16,599 nucleotides of DNA from an uncultured Collinsella sp. (GCA_902465015.1 CABQLK010000040.1:1-16599); one strand, 5' to 3'. Numbered from the stretch's first letter, positions 7,795-16,187 are shown. The notes: a model not told the origin generated them from the sequence alone. Program-made: numbers and translations.

Positions 7795-8460
7795 CTATCC
7801 CGCTACGCGCACGCTGGGGCACAAATCTGCCAGCGGACACTCGTCACACTTGGGTTTGCGGGCGTCGCAGATCTCGCGACCGAAGGTGATCCACTGATGG
7901 TTAACCGACTCCCAATACTCGTGCGGCAAAATCTTGAGCAAATCCTGCTCGGTCTTGAGCGGCTCCTTGGCATGCGTCTTGGGACTCAGCATCAGGCGGT
8001 GCGCAATGCGGTTGACGTGCGTGTCCACCGCAATGCCTTCCACGATGCCATACCCCACGTTGAGCACGATGTTCGCCGTCTTGCGTCCCACGCCCGGCAG
8101 CTTCACGAGTTCCTTCATGTCGGCCGGCACCTCGCCGCCATAGTCGGCGACGATCATCTGCGCGGCCTCGACGGCATGCTTGGCTTTGCTCTTGTAGAAG
8201 CCGAGTGACTTGATGGTGTCTGCCACGTCAGCCACGCTCGCCCCGGCCATGGCCTCGGGCGTGGGCCACTGGGCAAACAGCTTCGGCGTCACCTTGTTGA
8301 CCTGCGCATCGGTCGTTTGCGCCGAGAGCAGCACCGCGATCAGCAGGCGGAAGGGATTCTCGTGGTCCAAAAAGCACTCGACCGGGCCATAGCGACGGTT
8401 GAGGCGCTCACACACCTCGATGGCGCGCTCGCGCTTGGCGGCATTGGTCTCGCGTGGCAT
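7795..8460 (-). CDS. nth: Endonuclease III (DNA glycosylase/AP lyase)
   Basis: This 221-residue base-excision repair enzyme removes oxidised pyrimidines and cleaves at abasic sites. The helix-hairpin-helix LPGVGRKTANIV spans residues 121-132, with catalytic lysine K127. The catalytic aspartate is D146 in VDTHVNR. The [4Fe-4S] cluster motif C198-x6-C205-x2-C208-x5-C214 is intact at the C-terminus. Length and residue spacing closely follow the E. coli enzyme (K120, D138). The ATG at 8460 is preceded by GAGGAG; an in-frame start at 8484 is less well placed. The ABC transporter gene ends 63 nt upstream with no clear terminator between, so cotranscription is plausible. The contrast with the cluster-less MutY-like protein at 14416-15321 is worth noting. 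Confidence 0.97.
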   Translation of the reverse strand: MPRETNAAKRERAIEVCERLNRRYGPVECFLDHENPFRLLIAVLLSAQTTDAQVNKVTPKLFAQWPTPEAMAGASVADVADTIKSLGFYKSKAKHAVEAAQMIVADYGGEVPADMKELVKLPGVGRKTANIVLNVGYGIVEGIAVDTHVNRIAHRLMLSPKTHAKEPLKTEQDLLKILPHEYWESVNHQWITFGREICDARKPKCDECPLADLCPSVRVAG

Positions 8461-8523
8461 AACGACTCCTCGGCTCAACGGCACAATAAACTTATGGACA
8501 CAATTGTCCCACGTCCGAGACGC

Positions 8524-10326
<1,803 letters not shown>

Positions 10327-10376
10327 GGGCTTCCTTTCGCGTCTGATAGGGCGAAACGCCATTGTTGCACACTAAA

Positions 10377-10424
10377 GCGCACTTCAGGCAAGTGCGACGC
10401 GAAAAGCGCCCGCGCCCCGCGCTT
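10377..10424 (-). terminator. Hairpin pair after rmuC, possible terminator
   Basis: On the minus strand, AAGCGC/GCGCTT (10404-10424) is followed by TTTTCG. A second hairpin, CGCACTT-GCCTG-AAGTGCG (10378-10396), is followed by CTTTAG. Both have short T-runs and could end the rmuC transcript before the ABC transporter gene. Neither is as convincing as the other terminators in the window. Confidence 0.4.
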
Positions 10425-10451
10425 GCGCAGGCGCCCCGCCGTCAGATGAAG

Positions 10452-11807
10452 CTAGTCCTCGTCTTTTTGGTCTGCGAGCAGGCTCGCAGACGTAAGCCCC
10501 AAGATCTCGTCGGCCTCCTCGGCATCTTCCAGGGCGTCGATGTCCTTGAGCTTGCGCTCCATGACGTTGGTGCGCGTGGTGATGATGCCCTCGACCGTTT
10601 TGCCCGCGGTCTCGATCTGCTGCTGGGCGCGGCGCAGCGCCGCCTGATAGCGTGGCAACTCGGCCTTGACAGCAGAGAGCACGCGCAGTACGTCGTCGGT
10701 ACGTTTTTGCAGCTTAAACGTTTGGTAACTCATCTGCAGGCTGTTGAGAATGGCAGCCATGGTGCTGGGACCGGCTACGTTGACGTGATAGTCGCGGCCC
10801 AGGGTCTCGATAAGCCCGGGGCGGCTGACGACCTCGGCGTACAGTCCTTCAAACGGCACGAACATGATGCCAAAGTTGGTCGTTGCCGGCACACTCAGGT
10901 ACTTTTCGCAGATATCCTTGGCCTCGCGCTTGACCATGGTGTCGAGCGTCTTGCGCGCAGCCGCCACGGTCTCCGCATCGCCCGACTCCTGCGCGTCGAG
11001 CAAATGCTCGTACGCGTCGCCCGGAAACTTGGAGTCAATCGGCAGCAGCACGGGGTCGCCCTCGTCCACCGGCAGCTTGACGGCAAACTCAACACGCTCC
11101 GAGGCTCCGGGCCTGGTGGCAACGTTTTCCAGATACTGGTCGGGTGTGAGGATGTCCGTCAGGATCGCACCCAGCTGCACCTCGCCCAAAATACCGCGCG
11201 CCTTCACATTGCCCAGCACGCGCTTAAGATCGCCCACGCCGGTGGCGATGGATTGCATGTCGCCCAGGCCCTTGTACACGGCCTCGAGCTGGTCGCTCAC
11301 CTGCTTAAACGATGCCGACAGGCGATCGTTGAGCGTGCGGGAGAGCTTCTCGTCCACCGTTGCGCGCATCTGATCGAGTTGCACGTTGTTGTCTTTGCGG
11401 ATAGCACCCAGCTGGGCATCGACCGTCTCGCGCACCTTGTCCAGGCGGTGCTCGATGCCCTCGCGGTTGGCACCGAGCTGTTGGGCCGTCTCGCGGCGCA
11501 GGTCATCCATCCGGTCACCAGCTTGCGAAAACTCACGTGCGATGGTCAGGTAACGTTGCTGCTCCACGGCCGCATCTGTCGTCTGCTGCTGCGCGATGGC
11601 ATTGGCCGTGCGGCGAGTTTCGGCCAGCGCGACGTTCAGGGCATCGAGCGCGTTGTTGGCCTGCTCGAGTGCTGCCAGCGTTTCCGCGCTACTGTCGCCA
11701 CGCTCCCGCAACTCGGCACGCAGGCTCTTGAGCTGGAGGGCGCAAGCCACAGCAACCCCCACCGCCACCAAGGCGATCACAACAAGCACAATATCAATAG
11801 CAGACAT
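10452..11807 (-). CDS. rmuC: DNA recombination protein RmuC
   Basis: This 451-residue protein belongs to the RmuC family, linked in E. coli to limiting recombination between inverted repeats and proposed to be a nuclease of restriction-endonuclease-like fold. An N-terminal hydrophobic segment (residues 4-24) anchors it. A long coiled coil with many Q, R and E heptads follows (about 25-185), and the RmuC core runs from about 195 to 420. The core includes GNVKARGILGEVQLGAIL and PIDSKFPGDAYEHLL, whose D258 and K260 resemble a PD-(D/E)XK site, then FVPFEGLYAEV and AGPSTMAAILNSLQM. The ATG at 11807 is supported by GGCGGAG upstream. The family's link to inverted-repeat stability is interesting because this window carries several long inverted repeats, but no functional tie is shown. 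Confidence 0.94.
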   Translation of the reverse strand: MSAIDIVLVVIALVAVGVAVACALQLKSLRAELRERGDSSAETLAALEQANNALDALNVALAETRRTANAIAQQQTTDAAVEQQRYLTIAREFSQAGDRMDDLRRETAQQLGANREGIEHRLDKVRETVDAQLGAIRKDNNVQLDQMRATVDEKLSRTLNDRLSASFKQVSDQLEAVYKGLGDMQSIATGVGDLKRVLGNVKARGILGEVQLGAILTDILTPDQYLENVATRPGASERVEFAVKLPVDEGDPVLLPIDSKFPGDAYEHLLDAQESGDAETVAAARKTLDTMVKREAKDICEKYLSVPATTNFGIMFVPFEGLYAEVVSRPGLIETLGRDYHVNVAGPSTMAAILNSLQMSYQTFKLQKRTDDVLRVLSAVKAELPRYQAALRRAQQQIETAGKTVEGIITTRTNVMERKLKDIDALEDAEEADEILGLTSASLLADQKDED

Positions 11808-11931
11808 AAACTCCGCCCAACAAACCCAATCGAGCACCGATCAAAACCGCGATCAATCTTACCCCGTCACACACACGGATCACTCACTGCCTTGCAGACA
11901 AATTTCTCTTAGAGCCGCGGACGCTAAAACG

Positions 11932-12366
11932 CTAGCTCTCCCAGCCGGCGCGGATTGTTGTTATGACATCGCCTAGGCGCTGGCCGAGGGCTGACAGATG
12001 TTGGAGCACTTCGCCGGGCGAAGCACCGTTGAGGATGCAGGTGAGCGCATACGACGCCAGAAAGATGGCCGCAAGCCCTAACGGGATGAGCACGATCATC
12101 GCCAATGTGCGCAAGCGCTGGCCCACACGGCGACGACGCGCACGACGCTTGTCGAACGCGAGCTCCTGCGCATATGAATCTTGCTGTACGGAATAGGCCT
12201 CTGGTGCCGATTCGCACCCGGGCACAGCTGCAGGTACAGCAGCGGGCACGACATTTTGCGCAAAGGGCTGGGCTGCCGCCCCTTGCATTTGCATCTCCAT
12301 GAGTCGTTGCTGCTGACGCAGCATGCGCTCAGCTTGTTGCTGCGGAGTCTCAAGAAACAGGTCCAT
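11932..12366 (-). CDS. Hypothetical single-pass membrane protein with Q-rich N-terminus
   Basis: I do not recognise this 144-residue protein. Residues 8-32 are rich in Q, M and R and could form a short coiled coil. Residues 40-60 are rich in A, P and V. A strongly basic patch KRRARRRR (73-80) precedes one hydrophobic segment (about 88-111), and a soluble tail with SPGEVLQHLSALGQRLGDVI follows. By the positive-inside rule the N-terminus should face the cytoplasm. The start at 12366 is well supported by GGAGG seven nt upstream, better than an in-frame TTG at 12378. rmuC follows after a 124-nt gap with no clear terminator, so the two may share a transcript. Function is unknown. Confidence 0.75.
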   Translation of the reverse strand: MDLFLETPQQQAERMLRQQQRLMEMQMQGAAAQPFAQNVVPAAVPAAVPGCESAPEAYSVQQDSYAQELAFDKRRARRRRVGQRLRTLAMIVLIPLGLAAIFLASYALTCILNGASPGEVLQHLSALGQRLGDVITTIRAGWES

Positions 12367-12618
12367 GTTGGCCTCCAAAGTCGGAGCATTCGACGCTTAC
12401 GACCAGCATCCCGCACCGCCATGACCGCGACAACGCAATCGCCGGCAATAGCCACAAAGTTTCTTTTGCTCAAAAGCTGTCGAAAAGCTCAACAACTCCC
12501 CTACCAGCACTTTCTCTGAGCTTTTTTCGCCAGCAATCTTTTGGCCTTCCACCCTTACGCCAACTGACCAAAATCTAACCAAAAGCTTGACGGAAATTGT
12601 GGAGACAGGGACCCCACA
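12367..12618 (-). other. Leader region of the 144-aa gene
   Basis: About 250 bp lie between the upstream element's terminator and this gene. Visible are the near-palindrome CTTTTGCTCAAAAG (about 12464-12477) and a paired TTTTGGT motif on the minus strand (about 12566-12587). GGAGACAGGGACC (12601-12613) follows the terminator tail. No convincing promoter hexamers or protein gene were found. An open frame at 12397-12759 on the minus strand runs through both hairpins and is not credible. Confidence 0.4.
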
Positions 12619-12647
12619 CAAAAAGTGCCGCCCCAAAGGGGCGGCAC
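12619..12647 (-). terminator. Intrinsic terminator at the end of 3' element copy 1
   Basis: The perfect 10-bp stem GTGCCGCCCC (12625-12634) / GGGGCGGCAC (12638-12647) closes a 3-nt loop. On the minus strand it is followed by TTTTTGTG. The other strand has no T-tract, so it acts for minus-strand transcription, ending the transcript of the 210-residue membrane protein. Confidence 0.88.
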
Positions 12648-12782
12648 ACAAACTTATTATCAGCTTTTCTGTAACGAGCATGCGACGACTCAACGCCGGA
12701 GCGCAGGGCGGGGAAACCTTTGCCTCGCGCGACCCTGCGAAGCCGTGAGCGAGAGGCAAAGGTTTCCCCGCCCTGCGCTCCG
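12625..12782 (-). repeat. Structured 3'-end element, copy 1 (long hairpin, linker and terminator)
   Basis: On the minus strand the element begins 17 nt after the stop codon of the gene at 12800. A perfect 30-bp stem (12697-12726 with 12753-12782) is topped by a short CGC/GCG stem and an 18-nt loop whose plus-strand sequence is GACCCTGCGAAGCCGTGA (12731-12748). A 49-nt linker (12648-12696) joins it to the terminator hairpin at 12625-12647. Copy 2 at 13583-13740 has the same architecture, an almost identical loop and linker, but a different stem sequence. I do not recognise this element as a named RNA family. Confidence 0.85.
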
Positions 12783-12799
12783 TGGTCGGTGAGGACAGA

Positions 12800-13432
12800 C
12801 TACATGCCTGCGAGACCTCGGGCGGCGGTGGCGCACATAAATGCCAAGACGAGAATCACGAGCGACCCGGCGATGTCTGCCAGCACGCCCATTGCACGGC
12901 GTTCAAACAACCAGCTCTCAAAGTGCGGGGCGACGTTGTGCCAAACACGCCACAGCAAGATGCCCATACCGATGACGCCGGGAATATTGAGCAGCAAAAT
13001 CTCGGAGCACAAGAGTCCAATCAAGTTGCCGGCGGCAAAGCCCGCATCGCCCTCGCAGTATTTGCGATAGACCATATACAGCATGTACGCCACAAACGGC
13101 TGCAAGCACGCAGAAATGAACGTGACCACCATCGAGGGGTCCTGCGAAAAGACCTCGGTGAGTTTATCGACACTCGTGGCGTCCTTCGAAGCCAAGAACA
13201 AACCGATAACCACAAGGGGCACCACGCCCAAAATTACCTCGACCAGAGTAAACAACTTGGCAGTCAAATCCTCACTAGCCGAATTCAAATGAGGCGCCCA
13301 CTCAGGATGAGCATGCGCGCCGACCTTCTTGTCCTTCTCAGCACGATCGGCCTTTTTACCCTCGGCAACCCGACGACCAGGATCCTTGCGAGTTCCCGCC
13401 GCAGCAACCCGAGCCCGAGACTTCTTGCCCAT
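12800..13432 (-). CDS. Hypothetical polytopic membrane protein with basic N-terminal tail
   Basis: I do not recognise this 210-residue protein. Residues 1-40 are strongly basic (KKSRAR, RKDPGRR, KKADRAEKDKK) and probably cytoplasmic. Four hydrophobic stretches follow at about 60-82, 100-122, 131-165 (long enough for two passes) and 182-204. There is no catalytic motif that I can see. The ATG at 13432 is preceded by GGGGTG, a weak ribosome-binding match; an in-frame start at 13519 would add 29 residues with no supporting signal. The gene is flanked on both sides by the two copies of the structured 3' element: copy 2 ends the upstream rubrerythrin transcript and copy 1 follows its own stop codon. 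The DNA of its N-terminus is less GC-rich than neighbouring genes. Confidence 0.75.
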   Translation of the reverse strand: MGKKSRARVAAAGTRKDPGRRVAEGKKADRAEKDKKVGAHAHPEWAPHLNSASEDLTAKLFTLVEVILGVVPLVVIGLFLASKDATSVDKLTEVFSQDPSMVVTFISACLQPFVAYMLYMVYRKYCEGDAGFAAGNLIGLLCSEILLLNIPGVIGMGILLWRVWHNVAPHFESWLFERRAMGVLADIAGSLVILVLAFMCATAARGLAGM

Positions 13433-13582
13433 AAAAAACACCCCATCAGGTAGTAGATAAACTAAAAGTCGCCACCCAGTGTACCCCCTAAACAACGGCG
13501 CCGCCCCAACCCGGAGCAAGCCCCGTCAACCAAATAACCGAACCATCAACCAAATGGCCGCAACCCAATCCCTATACAAAAC
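13433..13582 (-). other. Upstream region of the 210-aa membrane protein gene
   Basis: The promoter of this gene should lie here because the terminator of copy 2 ends the previous transcript. I see no strong hexamer pair. Two copies of CCRTCAACCAAAT (13523-13535 and 13543-13555, 12 of 13 bases identical) lie in direct orientation with a 20-nt period, about two helical turns, which could be a paired protein-binding site. Confidence 0.35.
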
Positions 13583-13605
13583 GTGCCGCCCAAAAGGGGC
13601 GGCAC
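13575..13605 (-). terminator. Intrinsic terminator at the end of 3' element copy 2
   Basis: GTGCCGCCC (13583-13591) pairs with GGGCGGCAC (13597-13605) around a 5-nt loop. On the minus strand it is followed by GTTTTGTATAGG. It is nearly identical in stem to the terminator of copy 1 and ends the rubrerythrin transcript. Confidence 0.85.
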
Positions 13606-13740
13606 ACAAACTTCTAATCAGCTTTTCTGTAGCGAGCACGCGACGACCCAAAGCGGGCCGGGAGGGCGGGATTACCTTCCCTCAACGCGACCCTGCGGAG
13701 CCGTGAGCGGGGAGGGAAGGTAATCCCGCCCTCCCGGCCC
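13583..13740 (-). repeat. Structured 3'-end element, copy 2 (long hairpin, linker and terminator)
   Basis: On the minus strand the element begins 21 nt after the rubrerythrin stop codon. A perfect 29-bp stem pairs 13655-13683 with 13712-13740. Inside, a CGC/GCG stem closes the loop GACCCTGCGGAGCCGTGA (13689-13706), which differs from copy 1 at one base. The linker 13606-13654 matches the copy 1 linker at 43 of 49 positions. Stem arms share AGGGCGGG and ACCTT with copy 1 but differ at many other positions, always with the matching change in the opposite arm. Confidence 0.85.
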
Positions 13741-13761
13741 AGCTCATGCCAGCGCCACGCG

Positions 13762-14301
13762 CTAGTAGTTCACCACCTGCTCCTCAAAGTACGCCTTCGG
13801 GTGGTTACACACCGGGCACACCTCAGGCGCCTCGGCACCAACGTGCAGGTGCCCGCAGTTCAGGCACTTCCACACCTTCACGCCCTCACGCTCAAACACC
13901 TCGCCCGACTCGATGCGCTCGACGAGTTTGTTGTAGCGCTCCTCGTGGGCCTTCTCGACGGCGGCGACACCACGGAACTTTGCGGCAATCTCGGCAAAGC
14001 CCTCCTCCTCGGCGGTCTTGGCAAACTCGTCGTACATCGTGGTCCACTCGTAGTTCTCGCCTGCCGCGGCATCACGCAGGTTGTCCAGAGTGCCCGGAAC
14101 GGCACCGTCGTGCAGGTACTTAAACCACAGCTTGGCATGCTCGGACTCGTTGCCAGCCGTCTCGGCAAAGATGTTCGAGATCTGAACGTAGCCGTCCTTC
14201 TTGGCCTTGGAGGCATAGTAGCGATACTTGGTGTGTGCCTGGGACTCACCGGCAAAAGCGGTCTCGAGGTTCTTCTTGGTTTGGGAATTCTCAAAATCCA
14301 T
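13762..14301 (-). CDS. rbr: Rubrerythrin
   Basis: This 179-residue non-haem iron protein reduces hydrogen peroxide in anaerobes. The N-terminal four-helix diiron domain carries E19 in AGESQAHTKY, E52-x2-H55 and E116-x2-H119, the expected iron ligands. The C-terminal rubredoxin-like domain has C146-x2-C149 and C162-x2-C165 for the second iron site, which passes electrons to the diiron centre. Length and motif order are typical. The ATG at 14301 has AAGGGAAG upstream and precedes MDFENSQTKKNL; an in-frame TTG at 14319 is unlikely. Upstream within 120 nt lies the MutY-like gene. The transcript appears to end in copy 2 of the structured 3' element. A strict or microaerotolerant anaerobe is implied. 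Confidence 0.96.
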   Translation of the reverse strand: MDFENSQTKKNLETAFAGESQAHTKYRYYASKAKKDGYVQISNIFAETAGNESEHAKLWFKYLHDGAVPGTLDNLRDAAAGENYEWTTMYDEFAKTAEEEGFAEIAAKFRGVAAVEKAHEERYNKLVERIESGEVFEREGVKVWKCLNCGHLHVGAEAPEVCPVCNHPKAYFEEQVVNY

Positions 14302-14415
14302 AGGTGTACTTCCCTTCAACGCATGCCGCCCGTAGGCTTCGAGCGGCCTCGTCTTTAGGATGCCCTCATGCCGAAAATCTAAACCTTACAATCCTGTTCT
14401 TCAGATTTGCACAGG

Positions 14416-15321
14416 CTAGATGCTCAGCCAGCGATCGCCCTCAGCTCGGCAAAAGCCCTCGCGCTCCAGGTCAGCCAGAATGCCCGCGATCAAGTCGCAC
14501 TCGACCGGCCCGCGACCGGCTGCCGCTTCCATCTCGTTGACGCCCACCACGGCATCAGCAAGCGTAATCCCCGCCGGCTGCCCATCGCGCGCTGCCAACA
14601 ACATACGCACGATATGCGCGCGCTTTTGGCGGCGCGAGCCCTCAAACTTGGACTGACGACTATAGCCCGCCGACCGCCTGGACGGATTGGGCAGTGTCTT
14701 TTTAAGATACGCGCCGTAATCCAGCAATGCGTAATACCACGCGCGCGGCGTGTCGGCATCGTCTTGAGGCGCGGCAAAGGGCGCGATCTCGTCCGCCGCC
14801 GCGCCGGGGGCCGCCGGACAGGCAGCTTGGATCAGCGGCACCAGTTCGCGATCGGGAACGGCCGGCACATCGGGAAAGAAATGATGCAAAAAGACCGTGC
14901 GCACATTGGTCTCCAAATACACGCCCGGAAGATCGAATGCAAACGAACGGATGCCCTGCGCCGTTGCCGGGCCAATGCCGGGCAGAGCGACCAAGTCACG
15001 CGTCTCGCGCGGAAACTCCCCATCCCAGTCCTCTACAACGCACTGTGCAGCCCTGTGAAGCGCCAAGGCGCGGCGATTATAGCCCATCCCCTGCCACGCA
15101 TCCAAGACATCGGAAGGGACAGCCTGAGCGAGCGCCTGAACAGTCGGAAAGCGATCGAGCCACGCCGGCATACGCGTCTCTACGCGCGGCACCTGCGTCT
15201 GCTGCAGCATGACCTCGGAGAGCCAGATGATATACGGGTCGCGCGTTCGGCGCCACGGAAGGTCGCGATAACGCAAGACCCCTTCCGAACGAATCATCGA
15301 ACGAAAGGGGTCCTGAATCAT
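14416..15321 (-). CDS. mutY: MutY-like adenine DNA glycosylase lacking the Fe-S cluster motif
   Basis: This 301-residue HhH-GPD glycosylase is predicted to remove adenine mispaired with 8-oxoguanine. MutY hallmarks are WLSEVMLQQTQV with catalytic E36, GMGYNRRALALHRAA, and the helix-hairpin-helix LPGIGPATAQGI (113-124). Two departures stand out. The motif aligned with LDGNV of E. coli MutY reads LETNV, so glutamate 137 stands where the catalytic aspartate is expected. The C-x6-C-x2-C-x5-C cluster motif is absent: the region after DYGAYLKK instead reads PNPSRRSAGYSRQSKFEGS. The C-terminal 60 residues resemble a small winged helix rather than the NUDIX-like 8-oxoG recognition domain. I believe similar cluster-less relatives exist in other anaerobes. 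The start at 15321 has AAGGAG. It lies 21 nt after the Rrf2 gene, so they form an operon. Confidence 0.82.
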   Translation of the reverse strand: MIQDPFRSMIRSEGVLRYRDLPWRRTRDPYIIWLSEVMLQQTQVPRVETRMPAWLDRFPTVQALAQAVPSDVLDAWQGMGYNRRALALHRAAQCVVEDWDGEFPRETRDLVALPGIGPATAQGIRSFAFDLPGVYLETNVRTVFLHHFFPDVPAVPDRELVPLIQAACPAAPGAAADEIAPFAAPQDDADTPRAWYYALLDYGAYLKKTLPNPSRRSAGYSRQSKFEGSRRQKRAHIVRMLLAARDGQPAGITLADAVVGVNEMEAAAGRGPVECDLIAGILADLEREGFCRAEGDRWLSI

Positions 15322-15342
15322 AGCTATACTCCTTATGCGGCG

Positions 15343-15828
15343 CTATTCCTCCCGGCAAGCGTACGCACAGGCAGCGTACTCGGGAAACGCATCGCGATCG
15401 GCGAACTTGGGATCGACAGCCGGAAACTGGCGATGGGCGACGATATCGCCGAGCGAAACGGAATCGAGGTAGTCGCGCATCAACGCCTGGGCTCCGGCCC
15501 ACAGGGGATGATAGCAGCACGCACCCATGCGCGCACAGTCACCATCGGGGGCGGTGCAGTCGTTCATAACCATAGGGCCCTGAACGGCCTCGACGACCTG
15601 GCGGATAGTGACGTCGTCCGGACTGACCTTGAGACGCATGCCACCGTGGACGCCACGCAGGCTCTCCACAATACCGGCCTGGACCAAACCATGCTGAATC
15701 GAGCGGGCAAACGAATACGGGACATTGACCTCTTCGGCAGCGGTGCGAACAGAAAGCAAACGCTCCGGATCCTCAGCAAGCATCGCCAGCATACGAAGGG
15801 CGTAATCAGTCTTCCTCGATATGTCCAT
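15343..15828 (-). CDS. Rrf2 family transcriptional regulator with Fe-S-type cysteines
   Basis: This 161-residue regulator has an N-terminal winged helix (residues 1-70: MDISRKTDYALRMLAMLA, then the recognition region VPYSFARSIQHGLVQAGIV and the wing RGVHGGMRL). The sensor loop carries C91, C98 and C104 (plus C105), close in position to the cluster ligands C92, C98 and C104 of E. coli IscR, so it probably binds an Fe-S cluster and senses oxidants, nitric oxide or iron status. Two further cysteines, C154 and C158, sit near the C-terminus and are not typical. The ATG at 15828 has AAAGGGG upstream; a longer frame from 15936 adds an unsupported N-terminus. No isc or suf genes are adjacent. It is followed 21 nt later by the MutY-like gene, which it may co-regulate. 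Confidence 0.92.
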   Translation of the reverse strand: MDISRKTDYALRMLAMLAEDPERLLSVRTAAEEVNVPYSFARSIQHGLVQAGIVESLRGVHGGMRLKVSPDDVTIRQVVEAVQGPMVMNDCTAPDGDCARMGACCYHPLWAGAQALMRDYLDSVSLGDIVAHRQFPAVDPKFADRDAFPEYAACAYACREE

Positions 15829-16153
15829 TTTTCCCCTTTCAAGGAATACGAACAGCTCGAACGAGCTCCGGGGCCGAGCTTGTGTCGAGACGCTAAATGA
15901 CCGCCAGGACATCCAAATGGTAAATCGGATATCCACTGAGTGCCGCGCTTGGAGCGAAATGCATCAGATGCGGCGCACAGTGCAATTTAGTATAACCTAA
16001 CCCCCTGCCTCGTAGAACAGGTGTTGCGCAACAAAGCTGTTGTTCAGACAGATATACTTATTAGACTTTACTTGCGTTCCCGAAGGCGCGGGGATTCTGG
16101 GCGAAGATGCACCAGGGCGATCGTTCTATCGAAACAAAGTGCATCAAACGCAA
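15829..16153. other. Region between tRNA-Asp and the Rrf2 gene, non-coding
   Basis: About 325 bp without a credible gene. It holds the candidate Rrf2 promoter and operator (15961-15994). GGACATCC and GGATATCC occur directly repeated near 15907-15914 and 15929-15936. The dyad GTTGCGCAAC lies near 16023-16032. A nested hairpin at 16106-16145 has GATGCAC (16106-16112) pairing with GTGCATC (16139-16145) and an inner CGAT/ATCG stem. The hairpin lies just beyond the tRNA terminator on the minus strand and has no T-tract. Confidence 0.5.
15961..15994 (-). promoter_or_regulatory. Candidate promoter -10 and operator of the Rrf2-mutY operon
   Basis: A TATACT -10 hexamer lies at 15989-15994 on the minus strand; the -35 position (16012-16017, TTCTAC) is a poor match. 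The perfect 11-bp palindrome GCATCAGATGC at 15961-15971 would fall about 12-22 nt past the start site, a position suited to repression. Rrf2 proteins often repress their own operon, so this is the best candidate binding site. Leader length to the Rrf2 start would be about 150 nt. Confidence 0.4.
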
Positions 16154-16179
16154 AAAGCCACGTCCGAAGACGTGGCTTT
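16146..16179 (-). terminator. Intrinsic terminator of tRNA-Asp
   Basis: The 11-bp stem AAAGCCACGTC (16154-16164) / GACGTGGCTTT (16169-16179) closes a 4-nt loop that reads TTCG on the minus strand, with C-G closing, a very stable tetraloop. It is followed by TTTTTGCGTTTG when the stem's last T residues are included. It lies 9 nt beyond the tRNA CCA end. Confidence 0.9.
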
Positions 16180-16187
16180 AATTGCGT

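Noticed and set aside
10362..11912. 516-codon plus-strand frame opposite rmuC
   Set aside because: It mirrors the rmuC coding region, has no recognisable domain and no ribosome-binding site.
12397..12759. 120-codon minus-strand frame, including a short LVTEKLI-like peptide also readable in copy 2
   Set aside because: It runs through the long hairpin and the terminator. In copy 2 the frame starts with GTG and ends differently, and several changes between copies alter the residues, so the conservation is better explained by the RNA element.
12625..13740. CRISPR array or retron as explanation for the paired hairpin elements
   Set aside because: There are only two copies about 960 bp apart with a gene between them, no spacers, no cas genes and no reverse transcriptase nearby.
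14407..15900. 497-codon plus-strand frame opposite the MutY-like and Rrf2 genes
   Set aside because: It spans two well-supported minus-strand genes in antisense and has a low-complexity basic composition.
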